Positions 1-9,990 of a stretch of DNA of 64,000 nucleotides are shown piece after piece; the stretch's first letter is position 1, and every line of letters begins with the position of its first letter. Source of the stretch: Aplectana chamaeleonis (lineage: Eukaryota > Nematoda > Chromadorea > Rhabditida > Cosmocercidae); NCBI GenBank assembly GCA_029168955.1, contig JAPDOI010001749.1, forward strand, positions 62,001-126,000, written 5' to 3'. The notes below the pieces were generated by a model, which saw nothing but the letters and a program-made list of their open reading frames with translations, searched no databases and was not told where the DNA came from. The position numbers and the translations under genes are program-made.

Positions 1-140
1 AACACTGCGCCGATCAATCAGCTCTGCAGAAGGGGGGGGGTGGCCGCCGTTCGTATTGAACACTCGTCCAAGAGCGGCACATGCGACGGCCGCCTGCTAA
101 GCACGCGTGGGCCGCCATTCTCATTCGGACACACTTTAGT
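1..140. mobile_element. Right half of a GC-rich MITE with TCCGAATGAGA-type ends, cut by window start
   Basis: This matches the right half of the complete copy at 37888-38178, read in the same direction, and ends in a CATTCGGACACACTTTA terminus. Further relatives lie at 1096-1412 and about 43865-44110. The left half is outside the window. No coding sequence is visible. The superfamily is not determined. Confidence 0.75.
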
Positions 141-155
141 TACCTTGCTTCTGAC

Positions 156-1084
156 CTAAAGGCAGCAGACACGCTCAAGAATGGTATCGATTTCATGACA
201 TAAACCAAAGGTTTGGAGCAGACAATCAGTTTAGACGGGACAGGGGCTCTCTACACACCGAGGGAGGAGTTATCCAGCCTTTGGCGGCTCTAATTCCACT
301 CGGGACCACTTCGCTCGCGCTGAGTGACAAGGCGTTTCAAACTGCTTAAACGGGACAACTCCTCCCTAGGTGTGTAGACAGCCCCTGTCCCAGTTTAGAC
401 GATTTTGTATTTTGGGGCGGGGTTGTCGAAGATTTGGGGCGGGGTTGCAGAAATTTTTGCATTTGCGTTGTTCAAACTTAGTAGGTTTGACTCCTTTTTG
501 ACGCTTCTAACGACGTAAGCATTCTTCTAGGAGCCATTCGACCCCAGTAACGTAGTCAGCTCGACAACTTTCTCGAGCGTGTCTGCTGCCTTCAAAGGCA
601 GCATACACGCTCGCAAAAGTTGTTGGGATAACTACATTAGTGGGGTCGTGCGGGCCCTAGAAGAGCCCTCACAAAGCTGGAAGAGTTGAAAACGAGTTAA
701 AATGACCGTATTTGAGCCGTATTGAGTCACAAAATCATCCTTTCCCCGCCCATCGATACGGGCTCCGCCCATCAATACAAATGTTCAATGCTCGATTACG
801 GTCATTTTGGCTCATTTTTTACGCTTCTAAGGTCGTATGCGTTCCAGAAAGGGCCATATGAGTACATTAGCTTCGTTATCCCAACAAATTTGTCGCTAGC
901 TCCGCTATTTCAGCCAATGCGGTGCAACTCGTCCACTTCTGGGCCAATATAGAGCAAACAGTTATATCTTCATCTCAGTTGATTTTTTTCCGGTTTTTTT
1001 TTGCTATCTCTGAATATTATCAGCTTCAGACCTTCGATTCATTTCATAAAATTGATATTTTTTGAGCGTGTATGCTGCCTTTAA
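156..1084. mobile_element. Composite of TTAA-type MITEs (M sub-family) joined head to head
   Basis: The left end (CTAAAGGCAGCAGACACGC at 156) and the right end (GCGTGTATGCTGCCTTTAA ending at 1084) share a terminal inverted repeat and subterminal sequence, so they form one outer pair. In the middle, at about 573-612, a right terminus and a left terminus meet back to back and share a single TCAA at 592-595. The sequence on each side of that junction is also inverted for about 50 bp. The left part is broken by a 155-bp Mutator-like MITE (237-391). The stretch may be two abutting elements or an element inserted near its relative's end. Short open frames here are shadows. Confidence 0.7.
237..391. 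mobile_element. 155-bp Mutator-like MITE with a 9-bp target duplication
   Basis: The terminal inverted repeats read GGGACAGGGGCT... and ...GCCCCTGTCCC and extend through a run resembling CTACACACC. The flanks are a perfect 9-bp direct duplication, AGTTTAGAC, at 228-236 and 392-400. A 9-bp duplication is characteristic of the Mutator superfamily. A second copy of almost the same length lies at 21460-21615. It is far too short to code for a transposase, so it must have been moved by one supplied elsewhere. Confidence 0.85.
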
Positions 1085-1095
1085 GCCCGCGTATG

Positions 1096-1412
1096 TAATG
1101 TGTGTCCGAATGAGATTGGCGGACCATGCGGTTGGCGTGCGTGTCGAGAGGCCGTCGCGTGTGCCGCTCTCGGACAAATGTTCAAATGGCTGCAAGCAGA
1201 TGACTGGAGGTATTCCCAACTATCCGAACGCTTGCCACTCCCAAACCTTGACTGCGGATCTGATTGATCGACGCAGTTGGCCTGCTGCCGGCATCCTTCA
1301 TAGTCAACGGCTGCGAGAGAGGGCTCGCCTTCGTTTTGCATGCTCGTCTGAGAGCGGTGCTTGGCACGCGCGCCGGCCGCATGGTTCGTCAGTCTCATTC
1401 GGACACAGTTTA
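1096..1412. mobile_element. GC-rich palindromic MITE, TCCGAATGAGA family
   Basis: The left end TAATGTGTGTCCGAATGAGA and the right end CATTCGGACACAGTTTA are inverted copies. The subterminal parts (GGCGTGCGTGTCGAG-like and GGCACGCGCGCCGG-like) also pair. It is the same family as 37888-38178 but more diverged inside. Open frames on both strands across it come from the palindrome and are not genes. Confidence 0.75.
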
Positions 1413-3071
1413 TGTAGCTAACCTGATTGATGGGCGTCTCAGCGGACTAGCCATGACAATGATGGCCGATTTTGTATTGACAGTAGCCGATGTGTTGTTG
1501 ATGTATTGTTGATGTATGGTTGAGCATATGGCAACACTAGGGAGCGGTATACTCATCTGTTTCCATCAGGCAGAATAGTGTACCCCACTGTGAAGTTGGC
1601 GATGCCCACAGCTGAAAACACAGAACGCGTATTAGAGTTTTTCTTGATTCATTAAACATGTGTTCTATGTGTGTACTCTGCTAGCACCGATGAGCGCTCA
1701 GACCAACTACAGCTCCGCCATATGAATCTGTCGGACGACAATCACTTGCTAGCGCTTGGTTTTCCTCCTAGGCTTCACCAGAATCTGGTGATGGACTTGC
1801 TCGCGTACTACATCATATATGTAGCCACGTTTTGGTCCCCTAGTTGAACTCGCATAGTTCAGGCTTCCAAACACCCTTCCTGCTTGATAAAAGGAGAGTC
1901 GATTAAAAGAGAATCTTGGAAATTTGCGTTCAAAGAGTTTTTGTCAAAGAGTTTGATTGAGAATCGTCAACCGCTTTTCCTACAGATGCACATTCAAAGT
2001 CTATGCTGTCGCAAAAAGTGTAAGGTTCATTTTTCGGTTAGCTGCGGACTCAGCCTGTCAAGTTGGATTCCCAAAGCGACACTTGTCACGAATCTTCTCT
2101 TCCAGCTCCTTTTTTGGACTCATAGCGTGCTCAGCCGGGCAGGGAACAACACTACCACGACCAAGGTTTCACGCAATTATTCCTTATTCCCAACAATTTT
2201 GAGAGCTTGTTCTAAGATTTTGTCTATGTCCAGACGGAGGAAAATTCGATCTATTACAGGGTGCGTAATAGATACACGGTGCAAAGTGTCTCATCCTTTG
2301 GTGTTTTCATCGGCGGGCACTCAAAAACCTCGTATTTTTTCAATTAACCTTTTTATCAAAATGTATCAGAATGCGAAGTACATATGTGACCGTTTCTGAA
2401 ACAAATGCTAGAGAGGACGCCTGAGGGATTCTCAATTTTCCCACAATGAGCTTCTGCGTACTTGGTATTGGTATTGATCCTTCCGTTTCTCCATATGTAC
2501 GTAGAAGTCTACTCCGATAGGGACATTTTTAAGCAGAGATTGCCAGCTCTAATGCTCATTATGGCAGAAGTCCATGAACCCTCCGCTAAGATAAATACGA
2601 GAGCTAATACCGTGAACCTTAAAGCACCGGTCACTGTTCGGATCAGCTACACCTGTGAATTTTTTAGGGTTGTCTTCTTCACGAAAATGAGGAATTGTCC
2701 CATCTTCCGCGGGAAGAATTCTACTGAAGACCACTTCGCTTGATTGGAATGCTTCGAAACGCGAAAGATGGCTCAACTCTTCCATTTTTTTTGTTCTGAT
2801 ACCACATCCCCACTTTTTCCGTTTCCCTGGCTTTGTCAAGGGGTGAAACTTGAATCATTTGTGTTACCTAATTAACATTCTCTACCGATCTGTACACATT
2901 TCACCAACTTTTCTCAAAATCGATGAAATCGATCGGTTCTCTCAACGATCCCCGAGAAAAGCGAAAATCAATGCAGGATCTTTAACTCCACTAAATCATA
3001 TAGGTTGGCCTCCTGATAGTCTTCAGGGATTGCCAAAATTAACATTTACAAGGGAGGCTTGTTACCTTCCG
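1413..3071. other. Unassigned AT-rich sequence
   Basis: I see no recognised element or convincing gene here. A 171-codon plus-strand frame at 1884-2399 is open, but its composition is ordinary for AT-rich DNA, it has no recognisable domain and no supporting splice structure, so I do not call it a gene. Confidence 0.5.
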
Positions 3072-3870
3072 GTGGCAATTTGGAAAATCACGCTGTCGTT
3101 GCTGTAGGTCTGTGACAGTACATGAATGACCAGTGCTTGAATCTTCCTAAATGGCTGCAGGAATTCAAAAAAATGGCATTTTCTTTGCTTCACAAAAAAG
3201 TAAGGGTACCTACTCATCAGTGAATTTTTCGGACGTTCAGAAAAAAAATTTGGATTCGGCTCAAAACTTTCAACTGGGGTTATTTAGGGCGCTCAACCTG
3301 AAGCTGGGGTCTATTCCTCGCCAGACTTAGGGTTACTGTAGGTTACGACGGAAAATGGACCTCAAATTCGTGTTCAGCGTTCCAAATAACACCCACAGTG
3401 AAATTTTGAATCAAATCTGAGAATTTTTCCGAGTTACCGTATACCCACCGTAATCTACCATAATTTATCGAAAATTGATAGACGGGTTGCAGATTCGTTT
3501 TAGGCAGCACGAATAGCCCCTATGTACAACTTTTGAGACGATTTGATCGTAGGATTCTCAAAATCGTCAAAAGTCGCTTTGGGCAGCAAATTTTCCCTCA
3601 TTTTGAAGCTTCGGACCAAATCAGATGGAATTTTTCAAATATTGACAAATGGGCCCCAGATTCACAATCAGCACCCAGAACAATCTCCATAAACGAGTTT
3701 TAAGCTCAATCCGAGACAAAGTTTTTGAACACACTAAAAAATCTGATTCGTGTATCCCTTTTCTATTAGCAAAGCAATAGGAACGCCCACTTTTGAAAAT
3801 CTCTTGTGAATCTCTGAGACATTTAGCCGATTCTGAGTATAAAATATTGGAGCACTGTCGTCTTTCTAGA
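3072..3870 (+). repeat. Dispersed repeat E, copy 1 (uninterrupted)
   Basis: This stretch aligns along most of its length with 54592-55870 in the same orientation, for example GGTCTGTGACAGTACATGAA, the GGGTACCTACTCATCAG stretch and the TCAAAACTTTCAACTGGG stretch. The later part (about 3660-3860) also aligns with a shorter third copy at 59520-59690. The copies are diverged and non-coding. This copy still has the empty site GTTTTAAGCTCAATCC at about 3699-3714, where copy 2 carries an inserted TTAA element. Confidence 0.8.
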
Positions 3871-4195
3871 ACATATTGAAGTTGCATCTCGAAACTACAT
3901 CTTATGTATGTGTGAAATCCTCCCTTGTTTGAGACAGCGTGTCCACACTGCGCACCCACGTCATGAACTCGTTTTTTTTGTCTTCCTTAGGGAAAATCGG
4001 ATTCTTTTTTATCATTGTTTGAATAACCATACATAAAACAATTCGCACAACTGGTATGCAGATATTAAACACCTTTTACTATCTCATTCTAACATATTCA
4101 CCTACAACAAAATTCCGTTCAGTAGGTTACTGGATTGATTGGCCGCGGAGCGCGCCGGTGGGGCTACGGGAACTCGCCGTGGAGCAGGCGGTCTC

Positions 4196-4688
4196 TTAAA
4201 GGTACAGTCCACCCGTAGATAAGAATTCCGTGGTTTTCATGTAATTGTGTAGTAGATCCCTCCTGTATAACACGTATCAGGTGCGAGATTTAAATTCTTC
4301 TAAATAAGCGAGGGACAAGCGACCACCACGAGCCCGACCCCCTTCAATCAACACCACAGGCCACATCACCTTCCTGATTTTCAAATTCTATAGCAGCTAG
4401 ATGGATGGATTAATTCAAACCGTGTCGTCGTTCTTTACTCCATTACCGGTCTATATCCTCATCCTGTTTCGATCTCTTGCAGGGACTGCGAAAGAAGAGC
4501 AATACAGGCATGAGACAACTCGTCCACTAAACTTTCGCCCTCAAAGTATAGGTATCTTTGAGAAGCCATACCTTCGTTTGTAGAGGGCCTTGAACGATTT
4601 CAGGGATACCGTTCTGATCAGCGTATGATGTGCTCTAAGATGCGCATAAAGTCTGAGAATAAATTTCTTTGGTGATCTGTGCATTTAA
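4196..4688 (-). mobile_element. TTAA element, D sub-family, reverse copy
   Basis: It starts with TTAAAGGTACAGTCCACC at 4196 and ends at about 4688 in GATCTGTGCATTTAA. It is the reverse complement of the D elements at 55204-55705 and 60762-61268, including the GACAACTCGTCCAC and GTATAGGTATCTTTGAG stretches. Its terminal TTAA is shared with the start of the next element at 4685. No coding capacity is seen. Confidence 0.65.
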
Positions 4689-5387
4689 AGGCAGCATGCA
4701 CGCTCGTAAACGTATTTGAGATAAGCGCGGAAATGGAAAGGTATGGCTCAGATTACCACGCCAACGCATTTTGAAGCAACAAAAGCGACCAACAATGGCG
4801 CTACACGAGTGATAAGTTGGCCCCGCCCCCGGTATATGCGTTCTCCTTCGAAATAGGGGTGCTGGGCCATTCCCGCTGCCGTCCATGTATGTGATTTACT
4901 TAGTATACTCATTGTACCACCCACAAACGTCGCTGACGGTGGAAATGGCTCAGCACCCCTGTTGTGGATGAGAACAACAAAGGGGGGCGGGCAGATACAG
5001 GGGCGGGGCCAACTTCTCCCTCGTGTATCGTCATTGGGGTCGCTTTAACGCTTCAAAAAGGGTAGACTTTGTGCCCTGAGCCAATCCATTCCATTGCCAT
5101 AGTTATCTCAACTACAGTTCAACTCCGCACTGCCGTTCAGTCCGCAAAGTGCGCGCTGATTGCGAAAGAGTGCTGTCGCGTGTATCCTCAGACACGGATG
5201 TGGGATGACCCGGGCGGTGAGATCACCCGGGCACCAAAAGCGAAAAACGCCCGGGTGATCCCACATCCATGTCTGAGGATACTCGCAACCGCGCCGCAGC
5301 ACGCTTTCGCTATCAGCGCGCACTTTGCGGACTGAACGGCAATGCGGAGTTGAACTGTACGTTTATGAGTGTGTATGCTGCCTTTAA
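4685..5387. mobile_element. TTAA element, M sub-family, interrupted by a mariner-type MITE
   Basis: The ends are TTAAAGGCAGCATGCACGCT and GTGTATGCTGCCTTTAA. The whole element matches the intact copy at 8803-9280, including the GGGGCGGGGCCAACTTCTCC and GGGCCATTCCC stretches, apart from an extra 243 bp at 5115-5357. It adjoins the D element 4196-4688 through a shared TTAA. Confidence 0.8.
5115..5357. mobile_element. 243-bp Tc1/mariner-type palindromic MITE with TA duplication
   Basis: It begins CAGTTCAACTCCGCA and ends TGCGGAGTTGAACTG, flanked by TA on both sides (5113-5114 and 5358-5359). Nearly the whole length is one hairpin; the arms contain the GTCCGCAAAGTGCGCGCTGA run and its complement. 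The related M element at 8803-9280 shows the unoccupied site (ATTACGTTT against AACTACGTTT here), which confirms a TA duplication and the exact element ends. Confidence 0.85.
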
Positions 5388-6046
5388 GTGTTAACCAAGA
5401 CATGGATGCGTGGAAACTGACAGGGGTGGGTATTACATAGTTTACGGTACTTTGCTCTCGTAATCTCACAACAGTGGGTCATAGGGCTTTTGCCAAATTA
5501 AGTGGCGAGCAACATCTGCTTCAGAATGACTTTATCGTGTATAGTAAATCCCTACATTTACTTGTGGAAAATTAGGAACGAATACCGACGTCGAGTTTTC
5601 AGTAGCTTATTTCGTGGAGGTCGAGGACCGCTCAGGCTTCTGTCCTCCATTAAGTTTGGCAGCGATTTAACGCTTCAGATTTTGCCGCATTTTGAGAGAG
5701 ATTAATTTATAAAAACTTACCATGCGTGGTGTTTGCGAACCCTCATATTCCAGTACCATAAGGTTAGCAACTTTGTAAGGGTGTTTAATACGCACCATGT
5801 AAATGGCCCTCCATCGTCAGTGCGATTGCTGCAATACTTAGAGCCCTCTTATCATATTTATCCACTGGTCATCGGGTAATCCGTTCACCAAATCACAGGG
5901 AAAAGTCACTGACATACAAATAATTTGGTGCTGGTAAGTAAGAGTTGCTAAAAAATGATACGATTAATTACGCGAAGATTTTTTTATACATACATCAGCT
6001 TTTCTTTTTTCACAAAAGGAAGAACGACGAATAACGGCCATAAAGT
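5388..6046. other. Unassigned sequence between repeats
   Basis: I see no recognised repeat end, gene or RNA. The small open frames are not supported by any motif. Confidence 0.5.
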
Positions 6047-6560
6047 ATGGGCTCAGACATTGGTGAGGATGTTCCCGAGAACGACAACGTAACTTTCTTC
6101 GAAACGACTGGGGAATCTCCCCCGATACGAGTGGAGGCGGAGAGGAGGCCTTCCCTTTTTCTCCCGATCGCCGGTCTTCCCCATGCTCTCGCAACCCAAC
6201 ACCCACTGCTCATTGATTGGTCGAAAATCAGCTCGTCAAAACTCGTTGTTTCAATAGTTTCCTGTACTCGGAAAACAGGAGTAGGGTAATAAATGTTCAT
6301 CTCTGACGACAGGTCACAGAGAAACTTGTTATCTTCACCTGGGATCCGGACAGAGATACCTTACAGTCCTTGAGTGGCAAATCTGCCTCCTCAACTTTCG
6401 AAGTGCGAGACCACCTCGAGCCTAGCCAGTTTGCATCACCGTACACGTGATCTCGTTCATCACGCTTTCGGAGGGAGGCCATGGGAACAACCATGAAGCA
6501 AACTTCCCTTATTCTCCCCCCACGAGTCTACTGTTTCGAAAGTCAGTTGCTCTGATATTC
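6047..6560 (+). repeat. Dispersed promoter-like (LTR-like) repeat, copy 1
   Basis: It is homologous, in opposite orientation, to 18745-19350. Shared stretches include CAGACATTGGTGAGGATGTT, ACCTCGAGCCTAGCCAG and AGGCCATGGGAACAACC. The copies are diverged by substitutions and small indels. In the opposite copy the same strand carries a TATA-like box, so this may be a solo LTR or a relic of a retroelement promoter. No flanking duplication was found, so that classification is tentative. Confidence 0.55.
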
Positions 6561-6664
6561 GGTGAGTATCACTCTCGCATCATCACAGGATCACCGGCCG
6601 GGTTACGAGAGTGGTATTGAAAAAAAGGGGCGGAGTTCTCGCAGCATATCCGGCCCTGAGTGCA

Positions 6665-6908
6665 CTATATGCTGCCAACATGAATTCGTGGCTAGCAGCA
6701 ATGTAGCAGCATATTTCGTTGAGTCTCATCTCCTCCTTTGCGGCATATGCTGCTTTGGGCGCAGCATATGCTGCGGCAATGGATTCTTGGCCTTCAGGCT
6801 CAAGACAGCATATTCTGCGTATACTCGCAGCATATGCTGTTGCAATGAATTCTTGGCTTTCAGACGCAAGACAGCATATGCTGCAAACCCTCGCAGCATA
6901 TGCTGCCA
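6665..6908 (+). repeat. Array of the 14-bp palindrome GCAGCATATGCTGC on a 66-bp repeat
   Basis: Near-perfect copies of GCAGCATATGCTGC start at 6741, 6761, 6805, 6827, 6871 and 6893, with weaker ones at about 6665 and 6705. In the regular part the spacing alternates 44 and 22 bp, so the unit is 66 bp: two palindromes two helical turns apart plus a spacer containing AATGAATTCTTGGC-like sequence. All reading frames through it encode repeats such as AAYA, which is a by-product. Similar half sites recur at 9540-9675. Confidence 0.8.
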
Positions 6909-6926
6909 CAATGTTAACAATCCAGG

Positions 6927-7187
6927 GGCCGGTCGTATCAACGCTCCGGGTTGGGGTAGGGGCAGTGCAGCCGGCGTCTTTGAAGATCTCTGTAGATCAC
7001 AAAATTAATCGTGCCCCTGCAGTGTCCTTGGCTTCCCCAGCCGCCCCAGCTAGGATGTTGGGCGCTTGGGGAAGCGAAAGACAGTGCAGGGGCACGATTG
7101 ATTTAAGGATCTACAAAGGCGCCGACTGCCCAGCCCCTGCCCAACCCGGAGCGTTGATGCATCCGGCCCCTGGCGTCCGTGCTGCCG
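6927..7187. repeat. Long inverted repeat (hairpin), GC-rich
   Basis: The left arm contains CCAGGGGCCGG, CGCTCCGGGTTGGGGTAGGG and GTAGATC. The right arm contains the complements in reverse order (GATCTAC, GCCCCTGCCCAACCCGGAGC, CCGGCCCCTGG). The inner arms continue through AATCGTGCCCCTGCA and its complement. This is probably a non-autonomous DNA transposon; no clear target duplication was found. Confidence 0.7.
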
Positions 7188-7443
7188 TGCTGCGGCTATA
7201 GCCTTGAACCTGACTGTGGAATAACATCAACAGGGAAAAAACAAATACATAGTAACAAAGAGATCAAAATTGATCGTATCTTCAGACATAAAACAGAGAC
7301 ACCATAAGGATATTTTGACACGATAAGTCCGTGAAGCGTTACTGCTACCTGCTGAAAATGAATTAGAGGGGCTATACTTAGGAATTTCCGAACAAGTTTC
7401 GGGAGACTTTGACACAAGTTGCATGAGTAGCACGCAACTTACC

Positions 7444-7939
7444 TTAAAGGCAATGTTCACGATGAAAATCGTTTTTCTATTTTTTCGCCTATTTTGAAAA
7501 GGGCTCCATGATGATTCCAATGATGTCTCTGAAGTCGTACAAGACCATCTGGGAACGGAGTTATGGTCCCTCAAAGATTGAGCTAAGGAGAAACATGGTG
7601 GACGAGTTGTCCGAGGCTTATAACTCCCGTATTTTGCAGCCGATGTATGCGAGCTGACCTGAGTGAAGAGAGTAGCTGAGAATGAAGGGAAGAACGGGGT
7701 TTTCGATCGGAAACCATCGCTCATTTCACGATCTCGAGCATTCATTTGTTCACGTCGGTGGGCGGGCAATGCGCTTTTGGGGTTTGCCTTGCGCTCGAAG
7801 TGGCAACTTCGGGCTCTTTTGGAGCTCTTCCTGGCTCGTTTTCATGCGTTCTTTCGACGTTAAGGTTACAGTTAGCCCCTCCACTACCCATTTCTAGTGG
7901 AAACTGAAACACATTTTTTATCGTGAACACTGCCTTTAA
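7444..7939 (+). mobile_element. TTAA element, A sub-family
   Basis: The ends are TTAAAGGCAATGTTCACGAT and ATCGTGAACACTGCCTTTAA. Inside are the family stretches GTACAAGACCATCTGGGAAC, GACGAGTTGTCCGAGGCTT and GAATGAAGGGAAGAACGGGG. Sister copies lie at 32244-32726 and 44520-45010. No transposase frame is present, so this is a non-autonomous element. Confidence 0.85.
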
Positions 7940-8504
7940 GCGCACATATAACATGAAGCGATGTTACGCGTAACTGGACGAGATTTTTGATTGAAGTTTC
8001 ATGTAACTTGCGCTATTAATACACAGCGTTGCCCGTAACTTGTACTGTTGCTCTTTGTATTTCGACGACAACACGCAACGCGACCTACACATCGGCACAC
8101 AACGCGGCCAGCACGCCGACACGCGACGCGGCCTGCCACGAGGACCACTGCTGTTGCCAGCGATTAAGAGGGTCCTCCAGCCGGTGTGCGAGATCGTGTA
8201 ACTCAAATTTGAGTTATTATTTTTTTACGACTATGCCGACATCCAAGCCCTGCCTAGAGAATGCGTCGTATATTTCTCTACAAAACGGGAAAACTGAAAT
8301 ACATGTGCGATAAAAAAAGGCATTGTTTCTACACGTGGGTACTTTATGTCACGTTTGAGTCAACTCGCACCGCGCAACATACTTTGTTGAAGGTCACATT
8401 TAACTTAAAGTTGTGAAGATGAGTCGCAGGTGACTTGTTCAGGGCCCTTAATTCCCTAGTAACTTGACTTTCAGTAACTTTCAGTGACATTATTCTCTGA
8501 CCTG

Positions 8505-9318
8505 GACTAGCTCTCTGGTTGGATGAACGTGTTCGCGGTGGTTGTCACCACTAAAAAATGGAGCTAACCAAAAGTAGAAAATATTTCGGGCAAAACAGTT
8601 ATAGTTAGGGCCCGAAGGAAAGGATGGAGCACTAAAGTGTAGAGAATCGCAAGGGCTGGATCCACAAAAGATTTTATTGTCACAACGAACAGTTCCTAAG
8701 AGAGTAAAAAAGTGGGGTGAGAGAAAAGTGTTTGATGCCATTCTCGAGCGTCTTTCTCGATTTCTTCGTTATTTCAGTTCTACCCGGTGGCCAAACAATC
8801 GATTAAAGGCAGCATACACGCTCGTAAACGTAATTGAGATAACTACGGAATTAGAATGGTATGGCACAGAAGACAACGCCCCCGCAATCTGAAGCGTCAA
8901 AAACGACCCACAATGACGCTACACGGGTGAGAAGTTGGCCCGGCCCCTGTATCTGCCCGCCTCCTGTATTTACGTACTCGTCCAAAACAGGCGTACTGGG
9001 CCATTCCCACAGTCGGCGACGTTTGTGGGTGGTGGGATAGGTACAATAGGTAAACCACACACACTGACGACGGTGAAAATGGCCCAGTACCCCTGTTTTG
9101 GAAGAGGACGCAAATACAGGGGGCGGGCAGATACAGGGGCTGGGCCAACTACTAACTTGTGTAGCGGCATTGTGGGTCGTTTTTGACGCCTCAAAATGCG
9201 TAAGCGTTGTGTTGGGTGTCATACAATTCTAATACCGTAGTTATCTCAATTACGTTTACGAGCGTGTATGCTGCCTTTAAGAGATTAATATCAAAATCGA
9301 AGATAATCGTGAACACTG
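8505..9318 (-). mobile_element. TTAA element, C sub-family, reverse and 5'-truncated, split by an M element
   Basis: Bases 8505-8802 and 9281-9318 together match the reverse complement of the C elements at 61265-61754 and 24103-24588 (stretches include AACAGTTCCTAAGAGAGTA and CAAAATCGAAGATAATCG). The interval 8803-9280 is an inserted M element. The outer part of this copy, beyond about 8505, is missing. Confidence 0.75.
8803..9280. mobile_element. TTAA element, M sub-family, intact 478-bp palindrome
   Basis: It begins TTAAAGGCAGCATACACGCT and ends AGCGTGTATGCTGCCTTTAA. The inverted repeat is long: TAAACGTAATTGAGATAACT on the left pairs with its complement on the right, and the arms continue through the CCGGCCCCTGTATCTGCCCG stretch. 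It sits inside a C element. The paralogous C copies show that removing it and one TTAA restores a same-length C sequence. Overlapping frames on both strands are palindrome shadows. Confidence 0.9.
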
Positions 9319-9529
9319 CCATTCAGGTTCACTGTGCATTTTACCAAAAGAAATATGAATTTTCCAATTAAAAGATTAAACTTACCTTCACGTAGAGTCC
9401 TTGCCGGAGACGAAGGGCGGGATTAATAGCGGGCTTGGGTCGGGATGCGCAGTCTCATTTTTGCGCCTAATTTAAATTCAAACGCTGACTGAACCTCGCC
9501 GCCTTCATGCGTGCGTTCGCGCCTCAGGA

Positions 9530-9680
9530 ACGTGGCAGGATATGCTGCTGTGTGCGCAGGATATGCTGGCATCTACAGCACCTACGCAGCATATACTGCT
9601 TGGTATACTGTATGCGTTACATATCGTCGACCAATCATGACTGAGTGGGCGTACCCGCAGTATATGCTGCCATGACCCTG
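9530..9680 (+). repeat. Cluster of diverged ATATGCTGC palindrome half sites
   Basis: The sequence has AGGATATGCTGCTG, AGGATATGCTGGC, GCAGCATATACTGC and GCAGTATATGCTGCC within 150 bp. These resemble the regular array at 6665-6908 but are spaced irregularly. Both clusters lie next to a sequence containing GAGAGTGGTATT, so they probably belong to one larger repeat. Confidence 0.55.
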
Positions 9681-9699
9681 CAAATCGGAAAAGAGGCGG

Positions 9700-9990
9700 A
9701 ACCTTTGAGAGTGGTATTCAGCGAGTTCCAGAGTGTGTATAAATCGAGGGGAGAAGGGCGAGACGTTTATTTCTGGGGGTGGAGAACGTCTTGCCTCTCT
9801 CCCCTCTAGCGAGTGATAACGACCAAATCAGTGATCGTATGTATTCATGAAACCATAGGATCCTCCTCGGAGGGTCTGAAGTCCGACCGCCGCATACATC
9901 GGCTGGTTCTAGAAACCTTTCCGGGAGGTTCCCGTAGTTTTATGAATTTGGCGACAGGTCTACTGTCCTCGGGAACTTTCCGTTAAATAT
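9700..9990 (+). repeat. Dispersed promoter-like repeat, partial copy 2
   Basis: This matches the reverse complement of about 18760-18900, including the GCGAGTGATAACGACCAAA stretch and CGGGAACTTTCCG against CGGGAACTTCTCC. A TATAAAT box lies at 9738-9744, at the same place as the TATA box in the other copy. I see no coding sequence downstream. Confidence 0.55.
9738..9744 (+). promoter_or_regulatory. TATA-like box in the dispersed repeat
   Basis: TATAAAT is followed by a GA-rich segment. The homologous copy on the minus strand has TATATAA at 18881-18887 in the same alignment position. Conservation between two otherwise diverged copies supports a core promoter of the repeat, but no transcript evidence is available. 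Confidence 0.4.

Noticed and set aside
1884..2399. 171-codon plus-strand frame
   Set aside because: No recognisable motif, repetitive Ser/Ile/Arg composition typical of non-coding DNA, and an overlapping open frame.
6562..7201. Long overlapping frames with AAYA repeats
   Set aside because: They result from the GCAGCATATGCTGC array and the adjoining palindrome, both of which are open on both strands.
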